From the NCBI RefSeq assembly GCF_003627215.1, contig NZ_CP032677.1, forward strand, positions 2,733,501-2,797,500: 64,000 bases of DNA, in the 5' to 3' direction. Origin of the DNA: Pseudomonas sp. Leaf58 (lineage in GTDB: Bacteria > Pseudomonadota > Gammaproteobacteria > Pseudomonadales > Pseudomonadaceae). Below, piece by piece: positions 28,480 through 36,678 of this stretch. The first letter of the stretch is position 1, and each line of letters opens with the position of its first letter. Below the pieces are notes generated by a model. It had not been told where the DNA came from. It did not search any database and worked only from the letters and a program-made list of their open reading frames with translations. The position numbers were made by a program, and so were the translations under genes.

Positions 28480-30996
28480 ATGCCCCTTCGCCAAACGCCA
28501 CCAGCCGGCTTTGTCCGCGTTCGGGGTGCCCGCGAGCACAACCTGAAGAACATCGACGTCGATATCCCCCGCGACGCCTTGGTGGTGTTCACCGGTGTGT
28601 CCGGCTCGGGCAAGTCCTCGCTGGCTTTCTCCACCGTGTACGCCGAAGCCCAACGCCGCTATTTCGAGTCGGTGGCGCCCTATGCCCGGCGCCTGATCGA
28701 CCAGGTGGGCGTGCCGGACGTGGATACCATCGAGGGCTTGCCGCCGGCGGTGGCCCTGCAACAACAACGCGGTACGCCCAGTGCACGCTCCTCGGTGGGC
28801 AGCGTGACAACCCTGTCCAGCTCGATCCGCATGCTCTACTCCCGCGCCGGCCACTACCCGGCCGGCCAGGCCATGTTGTATGCCGAGGACTTTTCGCCGA
28901 ACACGCCCCAGGGCGCCTGCCCAGAATGCCACGGCATGGGCCGGGTCTACGAGGTGACCGAAGCGACCATGGTCCCCGACCCATCGTTGACCATTCGCGA
29001 ACGCGCGGTGGCGGCCTGGCCGATGGCCTGGCAGGGGCAAAACCTGCGCGACATCCTGGTAACTCTGGGCTATGACGTCGACATCCCCTGGCGCGACCTG
29101 CCCCAGGCGCAGCGTGACTGGATCCTGTTCACCGAAGATACCCCCACCGCTCCGGTGTACGCCGGCCTCACTCCGGCCCAGACCCGCACCGCACTCAAGC
29201 GCAAGCAGGAGCCCAGCTACCAGGGCACGTTCATGGGCGCCCGGCGTTATGTACTGCACACTTTCATGCACTCGCAGAGCGCACAAATGCGCAAGCGCGT
29301 GGCCCAGTTCATGCGCCCCAGCCCCTGCCCACTGTGCCAGGGCAAGCGCCTGAAGCGTGAGGCACTGGCGGTGACCTTCGCCGGCCTGGACATCGCCGAG
29401 CTGTCGCACCTGTCGCTGCAGGCGCTGGCAGAGGTGTTCCGCAAGGTGGCGGCAGCCGACTACTTGGCGCAACAGCAGGGCGACCTGACCCTGGAAAAGC
29501 GCCTGGCCGCGCAACGCATCGCCAACGAACTGCTCGAACGCATCGACACCCTGCTCGACCTCGGCCTGGGCTACCTGGCGCTGGAACGCAGCACGCCGAC
29601 CTTGTCCTCTGGGGAGCTGCAACGCCTACGCCTGGCCACCCAGCTGAACTCGCAGCTGTTCGGTGTGATCTACGTGCTTGATGAGCCTTCGGCCGGCCTG
29701 CACCCGGCCGACAGCGAAGCGCTGTTCGAAGCGCTGCAACGCTTGAAGCAGGCGGGCAACTCGGTCTACGTGGTTGAGCACGACCTGGACACCATGCGGC
29801 GCGCCGACTGGCTGGTAGATGTGGGGCCTGCCGCCGGTGAGCATGGCGGCACTATCCTCTACAGCGGGCCGCCCGTCGGCCTGGCCCAGGTCGAACAATC
29901 GTGCACCCGGGCCTACCTGTTCGGTGCCCCAACCCAGGCCACGCGCGTACCCCGCCAGGCCCACGACTGGCTGAAGCTGCAAGGCATCACCCGGAATAAC
30001 CTCGCTAACCTGAATACCGAATTCCCACTGGGCTGCTTCACCGCCGTCACCGGCATTTCCGGCTCGGGCAAGTCGAGCCTGGTCAGCCAAGCCCTGCTGG
30101 AGCTGGTTGGCGCGCACCTGGGCCACGCCGAGCCGCGCAACGAAGCCGAAGAGCAGAGCCTGGAAGACGCCCCCGAACAGGCCAGCGGCGGGCATGTAAG
30201 CGCAGGCCTTGGTAGCATCAAGCGCCTGGTCCAGGTTGACCAGAAGCCGATCGGCCGCACGCCGCGCTCCAACCTGGCCACCTACACCGGCCTGTTCGAC
30301 CATGTGCGCAAACTGTTCGCTGCCACCGAACAAGCCAAGGCACAGGGCTTCGATGCCGGGCGCTTTTCCTTCAACGTGGCCAAGGGCCGTTGCGCCAACT
30401 GCGAGGGTGAAGGCTTTGTCAGCGTCGAATTACTGTTCATGCCCAGCGTCTATGCGCCCTGCCCAACCTGCCACGGCGCCCGTTACAACCCCGAGACCCT
30501 GGCAGTTAACTGGCAAGGCATGAACATCGCGCAAGTGCTGCAACTGACTGTCGACCAAGCCCTGCTGGTATTTGCCGAACAACCACCGGCGCGGCGCTGC
30601 CTGCAAGTACTGCACGACATCGGCCTGGGCTACCTGCGCCTGGGCCAGCCGGCCACCGAGTTGTCCGGCGGCGAAGCGCAACGGATCAAGCTGGCCACCG
30701 AACTGCAACGCTCGGCGCGTGGGGCAACACTGTATGTGCTGGACGAGCCTACCAACGGCCTGCACCCGCAGGATATCGACCGGCTGCTGGTGCAACTCAA
30801 CCGCTTGGTCGATGGCGGGCACAGCGTGGTGGTGGTCGAGCACGACATGCGGGTAGTGGCGCAGAGTGACTGGGTGATCGACATCGGGCCAGGGGCCGGG
30901 GATGCCGGGGGCAAGGTGGTGGTGAGTGGTACGCCGCAGGTGGTGGCAGGGTGCGGGGCAAGCCGGACAGCGGCGTTTCTGGCCAAGGCCTTGTAG
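28480..30996 (+). CDS. UvrA2-like ABC ATPase without UvrB-binding domain
   Basis: This 838-residue protein has two ABC ATPase halves. The first Walker A is GVSGSGKSS near 39-47, with signature SSGELQRL; the second is GISGSGKSS near 523-531, with [11 protein letters not shown] near 727. Zinc modules [18 protein letters not shown] and CANCEGEGF...CPTCHGAR are kept. E. coli UvrA is about 940 residues; here roughly 100 residues after the segment [11 protein letters not shown], the UvrB-binding domain, are missing. It is therefore UvrA2-like and unlikely to load UvrB. It might serve in tolerance to DNA-binding compounds. Start 28480 is the first family-like Met. Confidence 0.87.
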   Translation: MPLRQTPPAGFVRVRGAREHNLKNIDVDIPRDALVVFTGVSGSGKSSLAFSTVYAEAQRRYFESVAPYARRLIDQVGVPDVDTIEGLPPAVALQQQRGTPSARSSVGSVTTLSSSIRMLYSRAGHYPAGQAMLYAEDFSPNTPQGACPECHGMGRVYEVTEATMVPDPSLTIRERAVAAWPMAWQGQNLRDILVTLGYDVDIPWRDLPQAQRDWILFTEDTPTAPVYAGLTPAQTRTALKRKQEPSYQGTFMGARRYVLHTFMHSQSAQMRKRVAQFMRPSPCPLCQGKRLKREALAVTFAGLDIAELSHLSLQALAEVFRKVAAADYLAQQQGDLTLEKRLAAQRIANELLERIDTLLDLGLGYLALERSTPTLSSGELQRLRLATQLNSQLFGVIYVLDEPSAGLHPADSEALFEALQRLKQAGNSVYVVEHDLDTMRRADWLVDVGPAAGEHGGTILYSGPPVGLAQVEQSCTRAYLFGAPTQATRVPRQAHDWLKLQGITRNNLANLNTEFPLGCFTAVTGISGSGKSSLVSQALLELVGAHLGHAEPRNEAEEQSLEDAPEQASGGHVSAGLGSIKRLVQVDQKPIGRTPRSNLATYTGLFDHVRKLFAATEQAKAQGFDAGRFSFNVAKGRCANCEGEGFVSVELLFMPSVYAPCPTCHGARYNPETLAVNWQGMNIAQVLQLTVDQALLVFAEQPPARRCLQVLHDIGLGYLRLGQPATELSGGEAQRIKLATELQRSARGATLYVLDEPTNGLHPQDIDRLLVQLNRLVDGGHSVVVVEHDMRVVAQSDWVIDIGPGAGDAGGKVVVSGTPQVVAGCGASRTAAFLAKAL

Positions 30997-30998
30997 CG

Positions 30999-31108
30999 CC
31001 TGTACCGGTCTGTTCGCGGGCAAGCCCGCTCCTACAGGTACTGCACAGTTTCCGAAACCTGTGGTGAACGTGTAGGAGCGGGTTTGCCCGCGAATAGGCC
31101 GGTACAGG
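30999..31108. repeat. Inverted REP pair
   Basis: Arms 30999-31036 and 31071-31108 (38 bases each) fold with few mismatches and carry GTAGGAGCGGGC-type REP cores. It fills the gap between the convergent uvrA2-like and AEC transporter genes and probably ends both transcripts. Confidence 0.8.
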
Positions 31109-31984
31109 TTACATCCACCACGCCAGCACCACCGGCAACCAGGCGAATGACAGCACGGTCGAGCACATCACCAGGTTCGCCACCTGCTCCGGCTCGCGAT
31201 TGGCCCGCACCGCCATCAGGTAATTGAACACCGCCACCGGCATTGCCGACTGCACCACCAGCACCGCGCGCTCGAGGTTTTCCATGCCCAATGCCGCGCC
31301 CACCACCCAGCCCACCGCTGCCCCCAGGCCAATGCGTAAACCGCCCAGCAACATACCGCGGCCCACATGGCGCAAGCGAATGCTGGCCAGCGACACGCCC
31401 AGGGTCAGCAACATCAACGGGATGGTCATGCCGCCCAGCAGGTCTGCGGTATTGGCTAGCCAGCGGGGTAGCTCGAAGTCGAGGAAAATGAGCGGCAGGG
31501 CACCGGCCAGGCTGATCACGATGGGGTTACGCAGCAGGGCCTTGAACGAAGCGGCGGTGCCGGAGATGGCCATGCCGAGGGTGAACTGCACGATCGACAG
31601 GGTCAGGAAAAATGCTACGGCCAGGGCCAGGCCCTGTTCGCCAAAGGCATACAGGCTGATCGGCAGGCCCATGTTGCCAGTGTTGGGGAACATGAACGCC
31701 GGCAGCAGCACCCGCCAGTGCAGGCCCGAAGCGCGGCACACCAGCCAGCCGCTCAAGGCCATGCCGAGGGTGCACAGCAGGCAGGCCATGGCCATGCTGG
31801 TGAACGCATCCGGGTGCAGTTCGGTGCGGCTGAGGGTGGACAGCACCAGCGATGGCGTGCCAACGGTCATCACTACCCGGGCGATGAATTCGGTGGGGTA
31901 ATCCAGGCCCCTGCGGGCCCAGGCGTAGCCGATGCCGGCGACGATGAAAACCGGGGACAGGACGGCGAACAGTGACGCGAACAT
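31109..31984 (-). CDS. AEC family (auxin efflux carrier-like) transporter
   Basis: This 291-residue protein has about ten hydrophobic helices in two five-helix halves, as usual in the AEC/Mem_trans family. MFPNTGNMGLPISLYAFG is the conserved first-half motif and VVQSAMPVAVFNYLMA is the second-half counterpart. In bacteria the family includes malonate and other dicarboxylate carriers. The start at 31984 is chosen because upstream codons give no membrane-like sequence. It is divergent from the MFS gene. The substrate is unknown. Confidence 0.85.
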   Translation of the reverse strand: MFASLFAVLSPVFIVAGIGYAWARRGLDYPTEFIARVVMTVGTPSLVLSTLSRTELHPDAFTSMAMACLLCTLGMALSGWLVCRASGLHWRVLLPAFMFPNTGNMGLPISLYAFGEQGLALAVAFFLTLSIVQFTLGMAISGTAASFKALLRNPIVISLAGALPLIFLDFELPRWLANTADLLGGMTIPLMLLTLGVSLASIRLRHVGRGMLLGGLRIGLGAAVGWVVGAALGMENLERAVLVVQSAMPVAVFNYLMAVRANREPEQVANLVMCSTVLSFAWLPVVLAWWM

Positions 31985-32247
31985 GGGAGCCTTCCTTGGG
32001 GATGTCAGGCCGCGATTATGCCCTAATCCTTCAAGCTTCCGGCGCTGCTTTGCCGCCCCGGCATGTTTGCCACAGACACCTTCGTGGCGCCGCCAGCCTG
32101 CGGCGTCTCGTCGCATGCCCGGCCCCCTTGGGCAAACCCCGTCAAGCCCGTAGAATCGCGCGTCCTTTTTGCGTGTCGACTTGTCGGGCCGAGCCGGTGT
32201 GCGCGTCCGAGAAGGCGCTGATCCCGCTCATCCAACCAGAGGTACCT

Positions 32248-33543
32248 ATGTCTCCGCGTTTGCTGGCCATGGCGCTGGCGCCCCTGCTCGGGCTGTTCAT
32301 CATTGCCCTGGGCAACGGCTTCATGTCTTCCCTTACCACCTTGCGCCTGGGCGCTGCCGGCGAGTCAGCCACCACCATCGGTGTCGTCTCCTCCACCTAC
32401 TTCCTCGGCCTGACCCTGGGTGCCATCTTCAATGATCGGCTGATCCTGCGCATCGGCCATATCCGCGCCTACACCAGTTTCGCCTCGCTGATCGCGGTAA
32501 CCATCCTGCTGCAAGGCTTGTTCTACGACGTTACCTGGTGGTCGGTGCTGCGCCTGATCAACGGCTGGGCAGCGGTGGGCGTGTTCCTGGTGATCGAGAG
32601 CTGGTTGCTGCTGGCCGGTGACGCCAAGATTCGCGGCCGCTTGCTGGCGCTGTACATGATCGCCTTCTACGGCGCCGGGGTGATTGCCCAGGCCGGCCTT
32701 GGCGAAATCACTCAGTTGGGCGACACCGCCCCCTTCATGCTGGCTGGTGTGCTGGCCGCCCTGTCGGTGTTGCCGATCGTGATTCTGCCACGGGTGTCGC
32801 CGCTGCTGGACCAGGTCGAACCGCTCAAGCCGCGCCAGTTGCTGGGCGTGGCACCGTCGGGCCTGGTCGGCTGCTTCGGCTCGGGTGTGGCCATTGCCGG
32901 CATCTATGCCCTGCTGCCGCTGTACCTGCAGCGCATTGGCCTGGACGTGGGCGAGGTCGGCAACATGATGGCGTGGGTGATCCTGGGTGCCATGCTGCTG
33001 CAATACCCCGTCGGGCGCTGGTCCGACCGCAAGGACCGCCAGGATGTACTGATTGCCCTGGCCGCGCTGTGCGTGGTGCTGTCGCTGGTCACGGCTTTCC
33101 TGCCATCGGACTCGTTCTTGCTGCCGGCCATGTTGTTCCTGCTGGGCGGTGGCGTGTTCACCCTGTACCCGGTGGCGGTCAGCCACGCGGCCGACCGGGC
33201 CCCCTCCGATGCGCTGGTGCCGATGATTCAGGGCTTGCTGCTGATCAACTCGCTGGGCTCGGCCATGGCACCGGTGGCCATTTCGCCGATGATGACCGAG
33301 TTTGGCGAGGCCGGTTTGTTTTGGGCGTTTGCCGTGGTCAACTTGGCCATGGTGTGCTTCTTCCTGTGGCGCCGTGGCAAGCGCCCGGCGGCGGAGCACC
33401 CGGCGCCGTTCACCGCTTCGACCACGTTCTCGCCGACCGGTGCCGAGCTGCGGGTGACTGAAGACCTGATGCATGCGGCGCAGGAGCACCCACCGCTGGA
33501 GCCTACCGAGCCTGTGCAGGCTAGCCGTAACGAAACGTACTAA
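32248..33543 (+). CDS. MFS transporter (YcaD-like)
   Basis: This 431-residue protein has twelve hydrophobic helices and the MFS loop signature in the first half (LGAIFNDRLILRIGHIR). LLQYPVGRWSDRKDRQ marks the repeat in the second half. A hydrophilic tail of about 50 residues extends into the cytoplasm. Start 32248 has an AGAGG ribosome site; the long upstream reading frame is not protein-like. Proteins of this type are annotated as YcaD/UMF-like transporters of unknown substrate. It is followed by a GC-rich hairpin at 33547-33566. Confidence 0.85.
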   Translation: MSPRLLAMALAPLLGLFIIALGNGFMSSLTTLRLGAAGESATTIGVVSSTYFLGLTLGAIFNDRLILRIGHIRAYTSFASLIAVTILLQGLFYDVTWWSVLRLINGWAAVGVFLVIESWLLLAGDAKIRGRLLALYMIAFYGAGVIAQAGLGEITQLGDTAPFMLAGVLAALSVLPIVILPRVSPLLDQVEPLKPRQLLGVAPSGLVGCFGSGVAIAGIYALLPLYLQRIGLDVGEVGNMMAWVILGAMLLQYPVGRWSDRKDRQDVLIALAALCVVLSLVTAFLPSDSFLLPAMLFLLGGGVFTLYPVAVSHAADRAPSDALVPMIQGLLLINSLGSAMAPVAISPMMTEFGEAGLFWAFAVVNLAMVCFFLWRRGKRPAAEHPAPFTASTTFSPTGAELRVTEDLMHAAQEHPPLEPTEPVQASRNETY

Positions 33544-33655
33544 GCCAAGGGGCCGCTGCGCGGCCCCGCCGCCGTTACCACTCGTCGCCCAGGCGGCACC
33601 CCACAGCCCGCCCCCAGCCCAACGAATGACAGATCATCCGCAAAGGAGACGTTCC

Positions 33656-33976
33656 ATGATCCGCATTCGCCCGCTCTCACTGTGCCTGGTGCTCGCCCTG
33701 GCCACCCTCACTGGCACCAGCTTCGCCGCCACTTACACCACCCCTGACACCAACACCGACAGCCGCCCGCAAACCGACCAGTCTGGCGGCAAGACCGCTG
33801 GTGAAGGCAGCAGCGTCAACAGCCCCGGCAGCAGTAAAGGCAACGACAGCAGCGACACTGGCAGTAACAGCGACGCCGCAGACGGCGCCGCCGGAGGCTC
33901 CAACAGCACCGGCGAAGCCACCGGCTCCGGCGCCGGCCATAGCGGTGGCACTGCCGAGGACCAGGACAGCCATTGA
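33656..33976 (+). CDS. Secreted Ser/Gly/Asn/Asp-rich low-complexity protein
   Basis: The 106-residue protein has a clear signal peptide (residues 1-24, ending SFAAT) and then a mature part made almost wholly of Ser, Gly, Thr, Asn, Asp and Ala with no hydrophobic core. It should be disordered and acidic. The start has a strong AAGGAG ribosome site. It sits 47 bases ahead of a PEBP-like gene, also exported. I do not recognise a family; candidates include a periplasmic or extracellular filler or matrix-associated protein. Confidence 0.65.
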   Translation: MIRIRPLSLCLVLALATLTGTSFAATYTTPDTNTDSRPQTDQSGGKTAGEGSSVNSPGSSKGNDSSDTGSNSDAADGAAGGSNSTGEATGSGAGHSGGTAEDQDSH

Positions 33977-34023
33977 GGCCGGGCTGGGCTACACTGCGCC
34001 CATCGCCCTGCCAAGGATTCATC

Positions 34024-34575
34024 ATGAATCTCAAGCCCTGGCTGCTCACCATGCTGCTGCCGTGCAGCGCTTTGGCCGTCGCTGCCGGCCAAGGCGCGCT
34101 GTCGATCAGTTCCTCGTCGTTCACCGATGGCGGGGTAATCGCCTTGCAACAGGTAGGCCCAGACCCAGCCTGCGGCGCCGGTGAGCAGCGCACCCCGCAA
34201 TTGAGCTGGGACAACCTCCCTGCCGGCACACAGTCGCTGGCCTTGGTAATGTTCGACCCGGACGGTGGTAAGGGCATCGGCGTGGTCCACTGGGTCGCCT
34301 ACAACATCGACCCAGCCCAGGATGGGCTGAAGGAAGGCAGCGCCGGATTGACCGGGCCAGGTGTGACGGTGGGGCGCAACTCGCGCGGCACGCTCAGTTA
34401 CCGGGGCCCCTGCCCGCCGGCCGGCGACAACCCGCACCACTATGCACTGACCCTGATCGCCACCGACCTGCCCTTGGGCACTCTGCCCGAAGGCTTGGAC
34501 CGCAGTGGCTTGCTGCAACTGCTGCAAGGCCACGCGCTGGGCGCACAGAGCCTGGTCGGGCGCTACGGCCACTGA
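34024..34575 (+). CDS. YbhB/YbcL-like PEBP family protein, exported
   Basis: This 183-residue protein carries a signal peptide of about 21 residues and then a phosphatidylethanolamine-binding-protein fold. PQLSWDNLPAGTQSLAL is the ligand-pocket motif, followed by MFDPDGG and VVHWVAYNI. YRGPCPPAGDNPHHYA marks the second conserved block. Bacterial members (YbhB, YbcL) have a debated function; some modulate host signalling. Here the signal peptide argues for the periplasm. It follows the low-complexity secreted protein in the same direction. Confidence 0.87.
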   Translation: MNLKPWLLTMLLPCSALAVAAGQGALSISSSSFTDGGVIALQQVGPDPACGAGEQRTPQLSWDNLPAGTQSLALVMFDPDGGKGIGVVHWVAYNIDPAQDGLKEGSAGLTGPGVTVGRNSRGTLSYRGPCPPAGDNPHHYALTLIATDLPLGTLPEGLDRSGLLQLLQGHALGAQSLVGRYGH

Positions 34576-34620
34576 ACCAATTAGTACAAAACAAATGATC
34601 GCCCCCCTAGCATTTATCCA

Positions 34621-34650
34621 TTGAATGGCCCGGTTGAACTGAAGTAAGCT
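34621..34650 (+). promoter_or_regulatory. Candidate sigma70 promoter for the small ORF/aroF leader
   Basis: TTGAAT at 34621-34626 and TAAGCT at 34645-34650 are spaced by 18 bases, just ahead of the 39-codon ORF and its GGAG ribosome site. No comparable pair is seen between the downstream terminator and aroF, so this may also drive aroF. Confidence 0.4.
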
Positions 34651-34674
34651 CGGGCTCATTCACTGGAGAGCAAC

Positions 34675-34794
34675 ATGCCAAAACACACCCGCAACCACGC
34701 CAACCACACCGGTCGCACACTGCGCCCTGTGCTGGCCGTTGTCGGCTGCGTGGCACCTGCCAGCTATTACTTTGGGTATTGGTTTAGCCACTAG
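34675..34794 (+). CDS. 39-residue small membrane protein or leader ORF
   Basis: An ATG with CTGGAGAG before it opens a 39-codon ORF. The first 17 residues are rich in His, Asn, Arg and Thr, the rest is a hydrophobic helix, and it ends SYYFGYWFSH. The aromatic cluster (two Tyr, Phe, Tyr, Trp, Phe) falls within the last ten codons. The stop overlaps a hairpin at 34794-34816, and a strong terminator follows at 34852. It may be a small membrane protein in its own right, or a leader peptide upstream of the DAHP synthase gene. I cannot decide between these. Confidence 0.5.
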   Translation: MPKHTRNHANHTGRTLRPVLAVVGCVAPASYYFGYWFSH

Positions 34795-34816
34795 GCGCCG
34801 ATACCCACACGGCGCC
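34794..34816 (+). promoter_or_regulatory. Hairpin at the end of the 39-codon ORF
   Basis: GGCGCCG at 34794-34800 pairs with CGGCGCC at 34810-34816 across a 9-base loop. The 3' arm could instead pair with CGCCG at 34831-34835. A ribosome at the aromatic codons of the ORF would cover the first arm, so alternative folding linked to translation is possible. Confidence 0.4.
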
Positions 34817-34851
34817 CACCTTCGAGGGGCCGCCGAACATGAGAATACTCA

Positions 34852-34889
34852 AACCCCCGGTCGGCTCCCCGACCGGGGGTTTTGCTTTT
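34852..34889 (+). terminator. Strong intrinsic terminator ahead of aroF
   Basis: A perfect 13-base stem (34852-34864 with 34869-34881, loop CTCC) is followed by TTGCTTTT. It either ends the 39-codon transcript or serves as the attenuator of the aroF transcript. Confidence 0.85.
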
Positions 34890-34929
34890 CAGGCCTTTGA
34901 ACAACCCGATTCACATTGAGGACAGCCCC

Positions 34930-35079
34930 ATGAACTACGCCACTTATTACTACGCAAACACCTATGCCTGGCGATTTAGCCAATCCCGTTCGGGCCAGCC
35001 TGCCGCCTCCGTACGGTCCTCCACAGGTGGCAATGCAGCAGCCAATAGCAATTCAACGATCTGTCGAACACTTCGATAG
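34930..35079 (+). CDS. Tyrosine-rich leader peptide of the DAHP synthase gene
   Basis: The 49-codon ORF starts at an ATG with TGAGGA eight bases ahead. Its first 14 residues are MNYATYYYANTYAW, with five Tyr and one Trp; a triple Tyr is at 6-8. The remaining part is Ser- and Ala-rich and looks unselected. It stops 48 bases before aroF. Tyr-codon clusters directly ahead of an aromatic-pathway gene are the hallmark of leader peptides that sense charged tRNA-Tyr. No U-tract hairpin follows, so control may work through the upstream terminator, Rho, or the aroF ribosome site. Confidence 0.7.
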   Translation: MNYATYYYANTYAWRFSQSRSGQPAASVRSSTGGNAAANSNSTICRTLR

Positions 35080-35127
35080 GGCCGACCACGCGGGCCAGAA
35101 CCCGCCGTCCGCCCAGGGAAAAACGCC

Positions 35128-36189
35128 ATGCATGCTTCCAACCTCGCCCTGCCCCTGACCCAGCCGCAAGCGGCCAACGCCACCGTCAGCCAGCGCCTGC
35201 CCAGCCCGCACCTGCTCAAGCAGCAAATGCCGCTGCCCAGCGACCTTACCCAGCAAGTCCATGCCCACCGCCAAGCCATTCGTGACATCCTGGAAGGCCG
35301 CGACCCGCGCCTGCTGGTGATCGTTGGCCCGTGCTCGATCCACGACCCGCGCTCGGCCCTGGAATACGCCGACCGCCTGGCCGCCCTCAGCCGCGAAGTC
35401 GACGACAAGCTGCTACTGGTGATGCGCGCCTACGTCGAAAAACCACGCACCACAGTCGGCTGGAAAGGCCTTGCCTACGACCCGCACCTCAATGGCAGTG
35501 ACGACATGCACGCCGGTATCGCCCTGTCCCGCGGGCTGATGCTGAACATGATCGAGCGCGGCCTGCCGGTTGCCACCGAGCTGCTGCAACCCATGGCTGC
35601 CGGCTACTTCGATGACCTGCTGGCCTGGGCCGCGATTGGCGCCCGCACCACCGAATCGCAGGTCCATCGCGAAATGGTCAGTGGCCTGGCATTGCCGGTG
35701 GGCTTCAAGAACGGCACCGACGGCGGTATCGCCATCGCCAGCGACGCCATGCGCAGCGCCGCCCACCCGCACCGCCACTTCGGCATGGATGTGCAGGGCT
35801 ACCCGGCAATCATCGAGACCCTGGGCAACCCAGACACGCACCTGGTACTGCGCGGTGGCCACAACGGCCCGAACTACGATGCCAACAGCATTGCCATGGC
35901 CCGTCAGGCACTGGCCAAAGTTGGGCTGCAGGCGCGCATCATGGTCGATTGCAGCCATGCCAACAGCGGCAAGGACCCGGCGCGCCAACCGGCGGTATTC
36001 AACGATGTGCTGGCGCAGCGCCTGGCCGGCGACCGCTCGATCGTTGGCGTGATGATCGAAGGGCACCTGTTCGATGGCTGCCAAGCGCTGGGCAAGGGCG
36101 CGCTGAAATACGGCGTGTCGATCACCGACGGCTGCCTGGGCTGGGCGTCGACCGAAACCCTGTTGCGCGAGGCGGCACAAAAACTGTAG
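35128..36189 (+). CDS. aroF: 3-deoxy-7-phosphoheptulonate (DAHP) synthase, class I
   Basis: This 353-residue enzyme condenses phosphoenolpyruvate with erythrose 4-phosphate, the first step of aromatic amino acid synthesis. Class I AroFGH motifs are clear: VIVGPCSIHDPRSALEYA near 67-84, MRAYVEKPRTTVGWKGL, GFKNGTDGG and VDCSHANSGKD. The start has CAGGGA before it. A Tyr-rich leader ORF directly upstream suggests regulation by tyrosine, and so a tyrosine-type isozyme, though feedback residues were not compared. Pseudomonas carries more than one class I isozyme; the exact paralogue name is left open. Confidence 0.92.
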   Translation: MHASNLALPLTQPQAANATVSQRLPSPHLLKQQMPLPSDLTQQVHAHRQAIRDILEGRDPRLLVIVGPCSIHDPRSALEYADRLAALSREVDDKLLLVMRAYVEKPRTTVGWKGLAYDPHLNGSDDMHAGIALSRGLMLNMIERGLPVATELLQPMAAGYFDDLLAWAAIGARTTESQVHREMVSGLALPVGFKNGTDGGIAIASDAMRSAAHPHRHFGMDVQGYPAIIETLGNPDTHLVLRGGHNGPNYDANSIAMARQALAKVGLQARIMVDCSHANSGKDPARQPAVFNDVLAQRLAGDRSIVGVMIEGHLFDGCQALGKGALKYGVSITDGCLGWASTETLLREAAQKL

Positions 36190-36270
36190 GCAGCGGGTTG
36201 TAAGCCTTGCGAGACATTTCCTAAACAAGTGCGCTAGGCTTGCTTTTTTTACCCCCAAGGAGCAGTACCC

Positions 36271-36552
36271 ATGGCCCGTGCAACCGCCCGCCACATCCTG
36301 GTCAGCAGCGAAGATAAATGCAACGAACTGAAAGCCCAGATCGAAGCAGGCGCCGACTTTGCTGAAATCGCCAAAGCCAACTCCACTTGCCCGTCCAGCC
36401 GCCAGGGCGGTGACTTGGGCTCGTTCGGCCCGGGCCAGATGGTCAGGGAGTTCGACACCGTGGTGTTCAGCGCCCCGCTCAACACCGTACAAGGCCCGGT
36501 GAAAACCCAGTTCGGCTACCACCTGCTGGAAGTGACCAGCCGCCAGGACTAA
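36271..36552 (+). CDS. ppiC: Parvulin-type peptidyl-prolyl isomerase (PpiC-like)
   Basis: This 93-residue cytoplasmic protein is a single parvulin domain. It has RATARHILVSSEDKCNELK at the start, FAEIAKANSTCPSSRQGGDL, then FGPGQMVREFDTVVF and the ending FGYHLLEVTSRQD, all typical of E. coli PpiC (93 residues). It speeds cis/trans isomerisation of proline bonds. AAGGAG precedes the ATG. A second copy lies at 45088-45363. Confidence 0.92.
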   Translation: MARATARHILVSSEDKCNELKAQIEAGADFAEIAKANSTCPSSRQGGDLGSFGPGQMVREFDTVVFSAPLNTVQGPVKTQFGYHLLEVTSRQD

Positions 36553-36571
36553 GCCCTCGCAGCCGTGAAGG

Positions 36572-36666
36572 CCCCTGTAGGAGCGGGTTTACCCGCGAAT
36601 GCGTCAGCTCAGGCAACAAGGTTGCTTGCTCGGACGCATTCGCGGGTAAACCCGCTCCTACAGGGG
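36572..36666. repeat. Perfect inverted REP pair
   Basis: Arms 36572-36605 and 36633-36666 are identical over all 34 bases when folded. Each carries the GTAGGAGCGGGTTTACCCGC core. The right arm ends 12 bases before the chosen start of the yejA-like gene, so the structure may affect its translation as well as end the ppiC transcript. Confidence 0.9.
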
Positions 36667-36678
36667 TTGCGTTGTCTG

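Noticed and set aside
33547..33566. GGGGCCGC/GCGGCCCC hairpin after the MFS gene as intrinsic terminator
   Set aside because: The stem is good but there is no U-tract, so it is noted only in the MFS entry and not listed as a terminator.
36565..36678. Upstream extension of the yejA-like reading frame
   Set aside because: The extension translates the perfect REP inverted repeat; the protein-like sequence begins only at the signal peptide near 36679.
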